64,000 nucleotides of DNA from CAWAHD01 sp963781785 (lineage in GTDB: Bacteria > Planctomycetota > Planctomycetia > Isosphaerales > Isosphaeraceae). The stretch lies in the NCBI GenBank assembly GCA_963781785.1, contig CAWAHD010000002.1, positions 3,224,001 through 3,288,000 of the forward strand, given 5' to 3'. The translations under genes and the position numbers were made by a program. A model generated the notes under the pieces. The model was given only the letters and a program-made list of their open reading frames with translations. It had not been told where the DNA came from and did no database searches. Shown one piece after another: positions 1-7,279 of this stretch; the first letter of the stretch is position 1; each line of letters begins with the position of its first letter.

Positions 1-707
1 AATTCGTACTGCCCGTTTATGTACTCGCCGATGTAGCCCCGGTAGGTATCGTTCAACGGATCCGTGGGATCGTACAGGGCCTTTACGCCGTTTTGCGTCA
101 CCTGACTGGTAAACGCCTGGATAGTCGCGCCTGTCCCGACGACGGAGTCGCCAATGGGAGTGATGGATTGGACCGTCACCTGGTCACCCGGTTGATATCC
201 GGAACCTGCGGTGAAGGACTGGACGGCGTAAATGTTGTTGTTGCCGGCGAGGACTGCTGTCGCCGCGGTCCCGCCGTGAGTATTGCTGAAAGTTACATTG
301 AAGGTGCCTGTGTAACCGGTCCCACCGCTGGCCTCCACGCGGACCACCTGCCCCGCGGTGTTATCCGCGGTCGAATTGGACCCATAGAGGATTGGAAATA
401 TCACGTCACTGCTGTTATTCATGATCGTGACGAGCTTGGCCGCCGGCAGGTTCGCATTCGGATTGTTCGGATCTTGGGGGAAGCTGTAGACCACCGAGCC
501 CAGGCCTTGCGATTGCATGGTTCCCATGGGGAGGCCAGTTGTCGGATTGGTCGGGAGCGTCGGAACGAACGCCGACAGCAGGCAGACGTCTTCTAGCTGC
601 ATCAGCCCGGGTGTAGACCGAGTTCGGCGCCTGCCGCGACGCGCACCGGCATGGCCGCGGAGGAGCAAGTGATACTTGAGCGAGAATAGCCTGTTGGAGC
701 ACAACAT
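1..707 (-). CDS. Secreted or surface protein, planctomycete LEDxCLLS-type N-terminus (partial, runs off left edge)
   Basis: On the minus strand a frame is open from an in-frame TGA (722-720) to the left edge. With ATG at 707-705 the first 34 residues are basic (RRGRRRTRSTPG). They are followed near residues 36-47 by MQLEDVCLLSAF. This Arg-rich stretch plus LED-x-CLLS matches the N-terminal signature of many exported Isosphaeraceae proteins; that link comes from family knowledge. The remainder (about 236 residues visible) is Gly/Thr/Asn/Val-rich and looks beta-rich and extracellular, with no recognisable catalytic motif. A second ATG at 602-600 lies right at the LED motif and would remove the basic leader, so the upstream start is preferred. 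Function unknown. Confidence 0.7.
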   Translation of the reverse strand, partial: MLCSNRLFSLKYHLLLRGHAGARRGRRRTRSTPGLMQLEDVCLLSAFVPTLPTNPTTGLPMGTMQSQGLGSVVYSFPQDPNNPNANLPAAKLVTIMNNSSDVIFPILYGSNSTADNTAGQVVRVEASGGTGYTGTFNVTFSNTHGGTAATAVLAGNNNIYAVQSFTAGSGYQPGDQVTVQSITPIGDSVVGTGATIQAFTSQVTQNGVKALYDPTDPLNDTYRGYIGEYINGQYE

Positions 708-968
708 CGCAGATAGCCCTCAGCCCGGATTTCCCAGATGAGCGTTGACCTTGTTGACCCGGACCTCGTCCGGCTCCCTTGAACACGCATTGGACACCAA
801 CCGCATTCCTGGGTCCAACAAAAAGACGGCGAGATTGGCGCGGTCGGCAAGCCGGAGGCCCGTCCGGATGCCTCGACGGCCCCCTATGATTCGTCCTTCG
901 GCCAGTCTCCCTCGCCTCACGGCAAACCATCCCCGCCCTCCTCGGCTCGACGCCCCCTCTTACCGGGC

Positions 969-1067
969 CGTCACGTCGGCGAAGAGGCTGCTCTCACTCA
1001 AGCTCTGCAGAGGATCGGCCGCGCCGCCGTTCCGGCTCTCATCGCGGCCCTTGAGGATAACCGTCTC
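969..1067 (+). other. HEAT-like repeat fragment
   Basis: One plus-strand frame reads a single HEAT-like helix pair (ALQRIGRAAVPALIAALED) inside otherwise unremarkable sequence. It has no start codon context and no further repeats on either side. It continues in frame into the HPt remnant downstream, but that may be chance. Best read as a leftover of a HEAT-repeat or hybrid signalling gene; low certainty. Confidence 0.3.
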
Positions 1068-1199
1068 CATGGATGGGCGCGAACACGGGAGTTCGGTAGG
1101 TCGAGTGATTTTCTGGGCCGGGTCGTACTTGCAGGTTTGTTCCCTTCGGACGGCGAAGTGGCGCTAAGGACGCCGGGACCGGAAGAGCCGCTGGGAGCG

Positions 1200-1530
1200 G
1201 TGTTTGACTTAAGAGACCGCCCTGGTCGTGGTTGACGGCGATCGGGGACTGCTGCGGCGGATGGTCGAGGTGTTCCTAGGCCAGTGCCCGAAGCTGCTGG
1301 GCGACATCCGCGACTCGATCCTGCACGGGGACTGCGTTACTGGTGCGGGCAGCGCACAAGTTAAAGGCCTCGTTGGGCAGCTTCGGTGCGCAAAGGGCCT
1401 ACCAGGCAGCCCTGCAGTTGGAGGAACTGGGGGGTGCTACGGATGTGACAGGCTGCCAACACGCGTTTCCTGAGCTGGAGGAGGCTGTCAAGCGCCTTCA
1501 AGAGGGGTTGGCCGATCTCCTTAGAGGGAC
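1200..1530 (+). pseudogene. HPt (histidine phosphotransfer) domain remnant with two frameshifts
   Basis: Read across two one-base shifts (about 1210 and about 1340), this segment gives a complete HPt domain. It starts VFDLETALVVVDGDRGLLRR and MVEVFLGQCPKLL, then continues RAAHKLKASLGSFGA, whose His is the expected phospho-acceptor, and ends in a helix (ELEEAVKRLQEGLADLL). Such domains sit at the C-terminus of hybrid sensor kinases and relay phosphate from a receiver domain. No kinase or receiver domain lies upstream, so this is a detached C-terminal fragment and probably not functional. The neighbouring transposase debris fits rearrangement. Confidence 0.6.
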
Positions 1531-1671
1531 GGGAGCAGTCGATGTTGATGCCCGTGGAGGGGGGTATAACCGAAAGTCGTGTACGGGAGATGGAAGGGCG
1601 GCGGGGTATCCTTGGTGATGCAACCGCTACGAGCACACCATTTGGCCCACGAGGCCCAAGAGTCCCCCGCC

Positions 1672-1926
1672 ATGAACGAGTCTACCACCGACCTCCGCAT
1701 CGTGCCCACGCCCACCGGCCAGGACGTCCTCACCGAGGTCCTCCGGGATGGGGCCCGTCGCATGCTCGCCCAGGCCGTCGAGGCGTCGCTGGCGATCGGC
1801 GACGGGGCCTTGGGCTTCTGGAAGGCGATGCGCCAGGTCTGGGGCACGACAAGGGAGCAGAGGTGCTGGGTCCACAAGACCTCGAACGTCCTGCACCACT
1901 TCCGCGCGCAGTGGCCGACTCGGCAA
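1672..1926 (+). pseudogene. IS256-family transposase, internally deleted remnant
   Basis: From ATG 1672 the first ~38 residues (TEVLRDGARRMLAQAVEA) look like the N-terminus of an IS256-family transposase. The frame then jumps directly to a central segment of the same family (LAIGDGALGFWKAMRQVW, REQRCWVHKTSNVL), so roughly 200 residues, including part of the DDE core, are missing. The match stops around 1910 without the usual C-terminus. It cannot encode an active transposase. Terminal inverted repeats were not identified. Confidence 0.6.
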
Positions 1927-2074
1927 ATCGGGCTGAAACGAAAGGCTCTTAGCCGTTCTGTACTTTCCGCGATTTGCTTCCCTAACCCCCGAGCCGAGAC
2001 AGGTAGATGGATGTCGGTCCCATCGGGATGATGGCGGTTACCACGCCGATCCATCAACCCGGCGGGAGCCAGCT

Positions 2075-2275
2075 ATGACATCTTCGCACCAGGTCCCCGT
2101 ACCGTGCGAGTGGTTCTCGCGCCTCGCCGGAGTCCTCGATCGCCGGTCCGCCCCCGGGCTGGTCTGGCTGTTCCTCGGCGCCGTCCTGGCCCCCGGCCGG
2201 CGGACGGTCACCGGCTGGATCCGCGCCGTATTTTCCGGGGACGTCATACATGTCTCTGGCTGCGCCCAGGTTTGA
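2075..2275 (+). pseudogene. DDE transposase N-terminal stump (IS701/IS4-like)
   Basis: A 66-codon frame begins at ATG 2075. It reads PCEWFSRLAGVLDRRSAP, then LVWLFLGAVLAPGRRTVTGW, a start I associate with DDE superfamily endonuclease transposases common in planctomycetes. After residue ~50 the resemblance ends and a stop follows, so about 85 percent of the protein is missing. With the IS256 remnant just upstream this makes the 1.6-2.3 kb stretch a mobile-element graveyard. Family assignment is from memory of the N-terminal pattern, not a search. Confidence 0.45.
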
Positions 2276-2545
2276 GCATGACCTGCGTAACTCAAGACGT
2301 CGAATGGCCACGTTGACGATCGAATGCCGAAGCACCGATGTTGGTGGATAAGGAACCCAAAAGGGGTTTCGGAACTGCTCAGGAGAGCCCAAATATTGGC
2401 CTATACCCAGGATGCAATACGAGTTGCGAATCTAGGACTCGAAACGACACGCGCAGCATTTTGAATGCCGCATACGGCCCTTTACAGGGTCGTTTAAGTG
2501 GTTTTCTCAAAGTGACTTAGGGCGATTTGCATCAACTATTCACCA

Positions 2546-2603
<58 letters not shown>

Positions 2604-2604
2604 T

Positions 2605-3933
2605 TCAAGACGGGAAACACCTGCCGAAGGCGATGAGCAGGCGTGGAGACCCTTTCAGGCGGATCTTCCGCCGCAATAGCGCCCAGACGAGGCTCCGCTC
2701 TTTCCGCAGGACACCCAGCCACGTCTGACTGTCGGCAGTGACGCTCAGGTCCGGCGACCCGGTGTGCCCGTGCTCGACCCGGATTGTCTTGTCCCGGATC
2801 ACGACAGTGGCCAGCGCGGGCTCTTGCCCGGTGAACGTGAAGTGGTAGGTCGCCGCCAGTCCTTGTGATTGGTTCCGCTGGAAGAGGCGCGGTAAGAACG
2901 CCAGGAAGCCGCGAATGGAGCCGGGCCGCAGCCCACTGCCGACCAGCTTGAGTCTCTTGTGCGGAAACCGCTTCGTCGCGTGGTCCTGCGCATCCGAGCC
3001 GGGCACCACGTAAAGCGTCTCCTCCTTCGCCTGCAAGGGGTCGACCACGTCCTCCAGATACGTCTTGCGATCCTCCAGAAACGGCCCGATCACATCCTCG
3101 CCCGCGGGGCAGACCGCCATGCAGTACGCCGCTTTGTAGTTCGGCCCGAAGCCGAGGCTCTGCCACATGGAGGCCGTCTCGCTGTCGCTGACCCGGCGGC
3201 GGTAATCGAGTGCGTCACGGCTCTCGACGATGTTCTCGACCCAATCGCCGAATCCGCCCAGGAATTCACGGTAGTTGTGCGTATAGCAGGCCGAGAAATT
3301 AAAGTGCCCGTCGGCGCCGATGGCACCCACAGGGCAAGCCGCCACGCACAGCTTGCATTCCAGGCAGGGGTTAAAGTTGAGCGGCGAACGTTCTTCGGAG
3401 ATCTCGGCGTCGACCAAGATCGTGTCCAGCAGGATGAAATTGCCGAACTTCGGATGAATGACGTTGCGATGGATGCCCATCTGGCCAAGCCCCGCCGCGA
3501 CGGCGACCGGTTTGTGAGCGACCACCCAGATCTTGCCGGGGGAGCGGTCCATTTCCATGGGGAAACCCATCGCCGGGTTGACCGCCCGGTGACCCTCGGC
3601 CTCGAGGGCGGCGACAATGGCCCTTGCAACCTCATTGGTCCGCTCACCCGTGTGATGGAACTCCAGGTTGGCGACAGAGCGGGCAGGGCTGCGGATCGGC
3701 TCCCGGTTCATCCGGCAGACGATACTCACCAATCCCTTGGTCCAGGGGAACTGGCGGAGGATATCCTCGCGCTGGTCGTCGAGCTCAGGTCGCCCGATCG
3801 AGACGAATCCCACGTCGTCTGCCCCCGTATCCAGACACAGACGGCGAAGCCGCTCGGCGTCCAGCACTTTCGGCGGCATCGTCCTGGGAATCTGCCGATG
3901 CCGGATCACGGTCGGATGGTCGTCGAGTTTCAT
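2605..3933 (-). CDS. 4Fe-4S ferredoxin-type protein fused to an SCP2 sterol-carrier-like domain
   Basis: 442 residues from ATG 3933; an upstream in-frame start at 3951 adds six. The N-terminal ~180 residues resemble the QueG/COG1600-type reductive Fe-S scaffold (DVGFVSIGRPEL). Next is a first cluster CLECKLCVAACPVG and then a second Cys group ending YCMAVCPAGED, so two 4Fe-4S clusters are plausible. The last ~110 residues (TYHFTFTGQEPALATVVIRD and onward) resemble an SCP2-like lipid-binding domain. The fusion suggests a redox enzyme acting on a hydrophobic substrate, but the reaction is unknown. The gene lies directly downstream of a MarR regulator, and a perfect 14-bp palindrome sits between them, which points to MarR control. 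Confidence 0.75.
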   Translation of the reverse strand: MKLDDHPTVIRHRQIPRTMPPKVLDAERLRRLCLDTGADDVGFVSIGRPELDDQREDILRQFPWTKGLVSIVCRMNREPIRSPARSVANLEFHHTGERTNEVARAIVAALEAEGHRAVNPAMGFPMEMDRSPGKIWVVAHKPVAVAAGLGQMGIHRNVIHPKFGNFILLDTILVDAEISEERSPLNFNPCLECKLCVAACPVGAIGADGHFNFSACYTHNYREFLGGFGDWVENIVESRDALDYRRRVSDSETASMWQSLGFGPNYKAAYCMAVCPAGEDVIGPFLEDRKTYLEDVVDPLQAKEETLYVVPGSDAQDHATKRFPHKRLKLVGSGLRPGSIRGFLAFLPRLFQRNQSQGLAATYHFTFTGQEPALATVVIRDKTIRVEHGHTGSPDLSVTADSQTWLGVLRKERSLVWALLRRKIRLKGSPRLLIAFGRCFPS

Positions 3934-3978
3934 CACGAGAACTCCCCTCAATTCAAGTACCCATCGACAGAGAAATAT

Positions 3979-3992
3979 GTTGTATATACAAC
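3979..3992. promoter_or_regulatory. Palindromic operator GTTGTATATACAAC upstream of the Fe-S/SCP2 gene
   Basis: A perfect 14-bp palindrome lies 46 bp upstream of the Fe-S/SCP2 start codon and 42 bp beyond the MarR stop. Nearly the same sequence is found upstream of the marR gene itself. Size, symmetry and position fit a MarR-dimer operator; binding is inferred. Confidence 0.65.
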
Positions 3993-4033
3993 TTCAAGGC
4001 ACTGAGTTGATCGCACCGGCCGGATGGGGTGCG

Positions 4034-4492
4034 TCACGAAGTCGGCTCTCCGAAACCGAGCCGCGAGGCCATGTGACGGAGGGCCGTCTGGCCGTCCTCG
4101 CCGATCAGCCGCGTTGCCTGGACCTGGGCGTGCTCCCACGCTGGCAGGATCTTGCCGAGGAGCTTGGTCCCCTGGGGTGTGAGCCGGATCGTCTGGTTCC
4201 GGCCCCCCGTCGGGGGGACTGACGCCACCCAGCCGTTCTGCTTCATGAGATCCAGGTCCCGGCTGAGGGTGGATTTCTCGATCCGCAGGATCCGGGAGAC
4301 CAAAGCGGGCCGAGCCTCACCCATGTGGGCGACGGCTGAGAGAATGTTCGCCTGGCTGATCCGGAGCCCGAACGGTCGAAGTGCTTCATCGTACAGCGCG
4401 GTGATTACCCGATTGATCAGCCGGAGCCGAACGGCGATGCACTCACGCGCCATCCGATCAGCCGCTTCACAGCTCGAAAGTCGTCGTTCCAT
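4034..4492 (-). CDS. MarR-family transcriptional regulator
   Basis: 152 residues, the usual MarR length. The central winged helix-turn-helix is visible (SQANILSAVAHMGEARPALV, then RILRIEKSTLSRDLDLMKQN), followed by the wing GGRNQTIRLTPQG. The protein binds DNA as a dimer and usually represses its neighbours until a ligand binds. It precedes the Fe-S/SCP2 gene on the same strand, and near-identical palindromes lie upstream of both genes. This suggests self-regulation plus control of the enzyme gene. Confidence 0.85.
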   Translation of the reverse strand: MERRLSSCEAADRMARECIAVRLRLINRVITALYDEALRPFGLRISQANILSAVAHMGEARPALVSRILRIEKSTLSRDLDLMKQNGWVASVPPTGGRNQTIRLTPQGTKLLGKILPAWEHAQVQATRLIGEDGQTALRHMASRLGFGEPTS

Positions 4493-4498
4493 GATTGA

Positions 4499-4512
4499 GT
4501 TGTATCTACAAC
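4499..4512. promoter_or_regulatory. Palindromic operator GTTGTATCTACAAC upstream of marR
   Basis: A 14-bp palindrome with one central mismatch, 6 bp upstream of the marR start. It matches 13 of 14 bases of the copy at 3979-3992. Two copies placed before two adjacent genes make an autoregulated MarR operator the simplest reading. Confidence 0.6.
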
Positions 4513-4615
4513 GAGCCGCTTTGTCAAGGAGAATCCATCTCGCGGCCGTGCTGGACCTGGCTCGCTCGGTCTGCTTCGATCGAGCTAATTGGTTGTGATC
4601 GAGCGAATCGTCGAA

Positions 4616-4969
4616 TCACCCCAATCCCTTCCAGACTTTGAGAATCTCCCGGTTTTTCTCGACCTGGTCCTGAGCCTCTTCGAGAATCGCCCCGCAGACC
4701 AGAGTGCAGAGCTTCTCGATCAGCGGATCGCCGATGCGGTAGAAGACTTGAAGCCCGTCCTTGCGGCGCCGAACCATGCCGGACTCGGTCAGCATCTTCA
4801 GGTGCTTTGAGACGTTCGCCTGGTTCTGGCCGGTCTCGGCGACCACCGTGCCAACGTTCTTCTCCCCCGCCATGAGGGTGCGCAGGATTGACAGCCGGGT
4901 TGGGTCGGCCAGCATCCGAAACTTGTCGGCGACTCGGTCCAGGAACTCGTCGGGGATAGCCGCTCGCAT
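4616..4969 (-). CDS. ArsR/SmtB-family transcriptional regulator
   Basis: 117 residues with a classic ArsR winged helix: ADPTRLSILRTLMAGEKNVG, then TGQNQANVSKHLKMLTESGM and the wing RRRKDGLQVFYRI. The single Cys pair (C88 and C92 region, CTLVCGAI) is not the canonical metal site, so the signal may not be a metal. It is transcribed away from the DUF1264 gene across about 245 bp, an arrangement that would allow control of that gene. The regulatory link is inferred. Confidence 0.85.
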   Translation of the reverse strand: MRAAIPDEFLDRVADKFRMLADPTRLSILRTLMAGEKNVGTVVAETGQNQANVSKHLKMLTESGMVRRRKDGLQVFYRIGDPLIEKLCTLVCGAILEEAQDQVEKNREILKVWKGLG

Positions 4970-5213
4970 GGGGTTGATTGTATATCCGGATGGCAGTATA
5001 GTAGATCAGTGTTTGAGTTAATTCTAGCACGGCAGACGGCCGTGTCCAGAGGCGCAGTCGGAGCGCGCTCTCGCGGAAGCAGGTGATGTTCGCCGTCGAC
5101 CTGCCGCGATACCCCTGGCCGAAGACCGTCTCCACTCCGTTTGTCGTGCACAGGTCCCGGCGTCCGTTGACCGGTATTCATTGAGCCCTGAACCCCCTAG
5201 GGGAGAGCATCCT

Positions 5214-5861
5214 TTGTACCAAGATTCGACGACCCGCCGACGATTCCGGCCGGTGATGTCCGGCGTGCTGGGCTGCCTTGTTGGCGTGGCCGCCGGGGGC
5301 GTGCTCAGTTTCGCATCGCGGCCTTCGGCCGCCTGGGCCGACGGCCACGGTGCCCCCGCGGGCGGCCCCAAGGCGCCGATCCAGGAGGTGCTCCATTGCC
5401 CGCTGGCCTTTGCCGGGGTGCACCTGCTCAAGGACCTGCCGGAGGTCTCACAGGTCGCCTACCACTTCTGCAAGGCGGTCAACGGCGACCTGAACCAGTG
5501 CGTCCTCTATGACGGGACCGGGCCCGACGCCAAGCTGATCGGCATCGAGTACCTGGTGAGCGACGCGGTCTACCAGAAGATGCCCGCGGACGAGAAGAGC
5601 TTCTGGCACGATCATAAGTACGAGGTCGACGCGGGGTATCTCAAAAGCGTGACCCAGACGGGTGACGAGGAAAAACAGACGCTCGCCAAGGTCCGTACTC
5701 TCTGGGGCAAGGTCTACCATACATGGGCTTCTGGGACCGACTATCCCCGCGGGCCGGCCCGGCTTTACTGGTCGGTGACCGGCGAGCAGCCGTTCGTCCT
5801 CGCCCCCGACGCCAAGCTGCCGCCGGAACTCGACAAGGTTCGTCGGTCCGGAGCCAGGTGA
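5214..5861 (+). CDS. DUF1264 (oil-body-associated-protein-like) protein with N-terminal export signal
   Basis: About 215 residues from TTG 5214, which has a GGGAGAG ribosome-binding site 7 bp upstream; an upstream TTG at 5181 is also in frame. A basic start and a hydrophobic segment (MSGVLGCLVGVAAGGVLSF) ending near AWADG look like a signal peptide. The mature part matches DUF1264, with hallmarks NQCVLYDGTGPDAKLIGIEY, FWHDHKYEVDAGYL and VYHTWA. The family is best known from plant seed oil bodies and is also found in bacteria; its biochemical role is unknown. It lies next to a divergent ArsR regulator. Confidence 0.75.
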   Translation: MYQDSTTRRRFRPVMSGVLGCLVGVAAGGVLSFASRPSAAWADGHGAPAGGPKAPIQEVLHCPLAFAGVHLLKDLPEVSQVAYHFCKAVNGDLNQCVLYDGTGPDAKLIGIEYLVSDAVYQKMPADEKSFWHDHKYEVDAGYLKSVTQTGDEEKQTLAKVRTLWGKVYHTWASGTDYPRGPARLYWSVTGEQPFVLAPDAKLPPELDKVRRSGAR

Positions 5862-5984
5862 TCGCTCGCGTGATTCCCTCGATCGGCGTGCGGGCCGAAT
5901 AGCGCCGCAGCATGTCGTTCAACCTGTCGACCACCCGCCCCAGGCTGGCGGGATCGTTCTCTCGCCAGCTTCCGGGCGTGTTTT

Positions 5985-6245
5985 TTACGGGGGGTCGTAG
6001 CCTCCCGGGTTCCACGGGTGGCAGCGCGACACACGGCGCAAGCCCTTGGCCAATCCTTTGATCGGACCGTATTTTCTGAGTGATTCGATCATGTAACGGC
6101 TGCACGTCGGCTCGAAGCGACACGCCGGACCGAGCAGGGGGCTGAGTGTGACCTGATAAATCCGGATCAAACCGATCAAGACGGCGATCAGGCCGGTTGC
6201 CGGCCACCGCCTGACTCGCGCCCATGTTGCCGCCAAATTGCACAT
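5985..6245 (-). CDS. yidD: Membrane protein insertion efficiency factor YidD
   Basis: 86 residues, the normal YidD size. The conserved pattern is intact: IYQVTLSPLLGPACRFEPTC, SRYMIESLRKYGPIKG and CHPWNPGGYDPP, with the expected cysteines. It is a membrane-associated helper thought to assist YidC-dependent insertion. It lies 28 bp downstream of rnpA in the same direction, the widely conserved rnpA-yidD order. No yidC follows in this window. Confidence 0.92.
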   Translation of the reverse strand: MCNLAATWARVRRWPATGLIAVLIGLIRIYQVTLSPLLGPACRFEPTCSRYMIESLRKYGPIKGLAKGLRRVSRCHPWNPGGYDPP

Positions 6246-6273
6246 CGTTCTTCTACCGGCTGGCCGTCGAGAT

Positions 6274-6654
6274 TCAACCGGGAATCACGCCCTGCTGGCG
6301 GACCTTCAAACGCCGGGCGATTTGACCGGCCAGCACGACCAGCGATCGACGAACCGCGCCCAACGATACGTTCTGCCGGCGAGGCAACACAACCAGATCG
6401 ATTCCGGATGGCAGATCGGCCTTGCTCAGGCGGAACGCCTCGCGGATCAGGCGCTTGAGTCGATTGCGGGCGAAGGCCGCACGGACCTTCTTGCGCGATA
6501 CCGAGATGCCCAGGCGGGGATGGTTGCGGCCATTTTCGACTCCGTAGACGACCAGGATGTCGTCAGATTCCGAGCGCCGCCGCTCGTAGGCGCGGCGAAA
6601 ATCTCCCGGGTCTTTGAGTCGCTCGTGAGGGCGGAAGGTCGCCTTGAGGTTCAT
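6274..6654 (-). CDS. rnpA: Ribonuclease P protein component
   Basis: 126 residues of typical RnpA composition. The N-terminal FRPHERLKDPGDFRRAYERR and the diagnostic helix ARNRLKRLIREAFRLSK (RNR motif) are present. It is the basic cofactor of the RNase P ribozyme that trims tRNA 5' leaders. Its start codon overlaps the stop of the small membrane-protein gene (ATGA), so translation is probably coupled. The usual rpmH upstream partner is not here; instead rnpA ends an operon with cbpA and a MerR-type gene. Confidence 0.93.
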   Translation of the reverse strand: MNLKATFRPHERLKDPGDFRRAYERRRSESDDILVVYGVENGRNHPRLGISVSRKKVRAAFARNRLKRLIREAFRLSKADLPSGIDLVVLPRRQNVSLGAVRRSLVVLAGQIARRLKVRQQGVIPG

Positions 6655-6938
6655 GAGGGGCAGTCGGCCTCTTGACCGGGGGGCTCCGGCATCCGAACCA
6701 TGCGAGGAGCGTTGAGTCGCTGACGGATCAGGCGTCCGCGGCGCATCAGATGCCAGATCGTGAGGGCACCAATTGCAAGAACAGATACCAGCTCGGTACC
6801 GAGCAAGATGGCGATCGCTCGTCCCAGCCTGGGCCGGGCCTCGGGGCGCTCGTCGAGAATCCGGCGCAGGCGGCTGCGCCCTGGTTTGCGCGGTGCAGGC
6901 TTTTTGTTACTCGGATCTGGACGTTTTTCGTCAATCAT
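6651..6938 (-). CDS. Small single-pass membrane protein of unknown function
   Basis: 95 residues from ATG 6938, which overlaps the merR stop by 8 bp; an upstream start at 6992 would overlap more. The N-terminal half is very basic and Pro-rich (KKPAPRKPGRSRLRR). It is followed by one hydrophobic helix (AIAILLGTELVSVLAIGAL) and a basic tail. Overlaps with both neighbours place it in the cbpA-merR-rnpA-yidD operon. No family recognised. Confidence 0.6.
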   Translation of the reverse strand: MIDEKRPDPSNKKPAPRKPGRSRLRRILDERPEARPRLGRAIAILLGTELVSVLAIGALTIWHLMRRGRLIRQRLNAPRMVRMPEPPGQEADCPS

Positions 6939-7257
6939 GCGAATCAGCCGGTGAGGTCGCTTCGACCTGATCGAGCAACTCGCGCAGCTCATCGGCGACG
7001 CTGGTCACACGGCGGTGCACCTCCGAGAGATGGTCGAACAGTTGAAGGATCACTTCGACCCCGGCCAGATTGACTCCCAGGTTGCGCTGAAAGCTCACGA
7101 TCGTCCAGAGCCTGCGAATCTGCGCTGGCTCGTAGCCTTCGACTGGGCCTTCCTGGCTGGCCTTGATCAATCCCAAGCGCTCGTAGCGGGAGAGGGTTGT
7201 GATCGAGGTCGCCAGCCCCTGGGCAACGATGTCACGCGGGATGATCCGTCGAGTCAT
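6931..7257 (-). CDS. MerR-type HTH regulator (chaperone modulator/HspR-like)
   Basis: 108 residues from ATG 7257; an upstream start at 7296 would run into cbpA. The MerR-like helix-turn-helix reads TTLSRYERLGLIKA and continues EPAQIRRLWTIVSFQRNLGV, then a leucine-rich coiled-coil dimerisation helix. Partners of this size next to a DnaJ-like gene are usually CbpM or HspR homologues that modulate the chaperone or its transcription. It lies 22 bp downstream of cbpA. Confidence 0.75.
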   Translation of the reverse strand: MTRRIIPRDIVAQGLATSITTLSRYERLGLIKASQEGPVEGYEPAQIRRLWTIVSFQRNLGVNLAGVEVILQLFDHLSEVHRRVTSVADELRELLDQVEATSPADSHD

Positions 7258-7279
7258 GGCGAGAGGTCCCATGAAAACG

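Noticed and set aside
969..1618. HEAT and HPt read as one fused gene
   Set aside because: The in-frame link between them has no recognisable domain and HEAT-HPt fusion is not supported by any further repeat.
4970..5030. ArsR operator candidate around ATCCGGAT
   Set aside because: Only an 8-bp palindrome, which is expected by chance.
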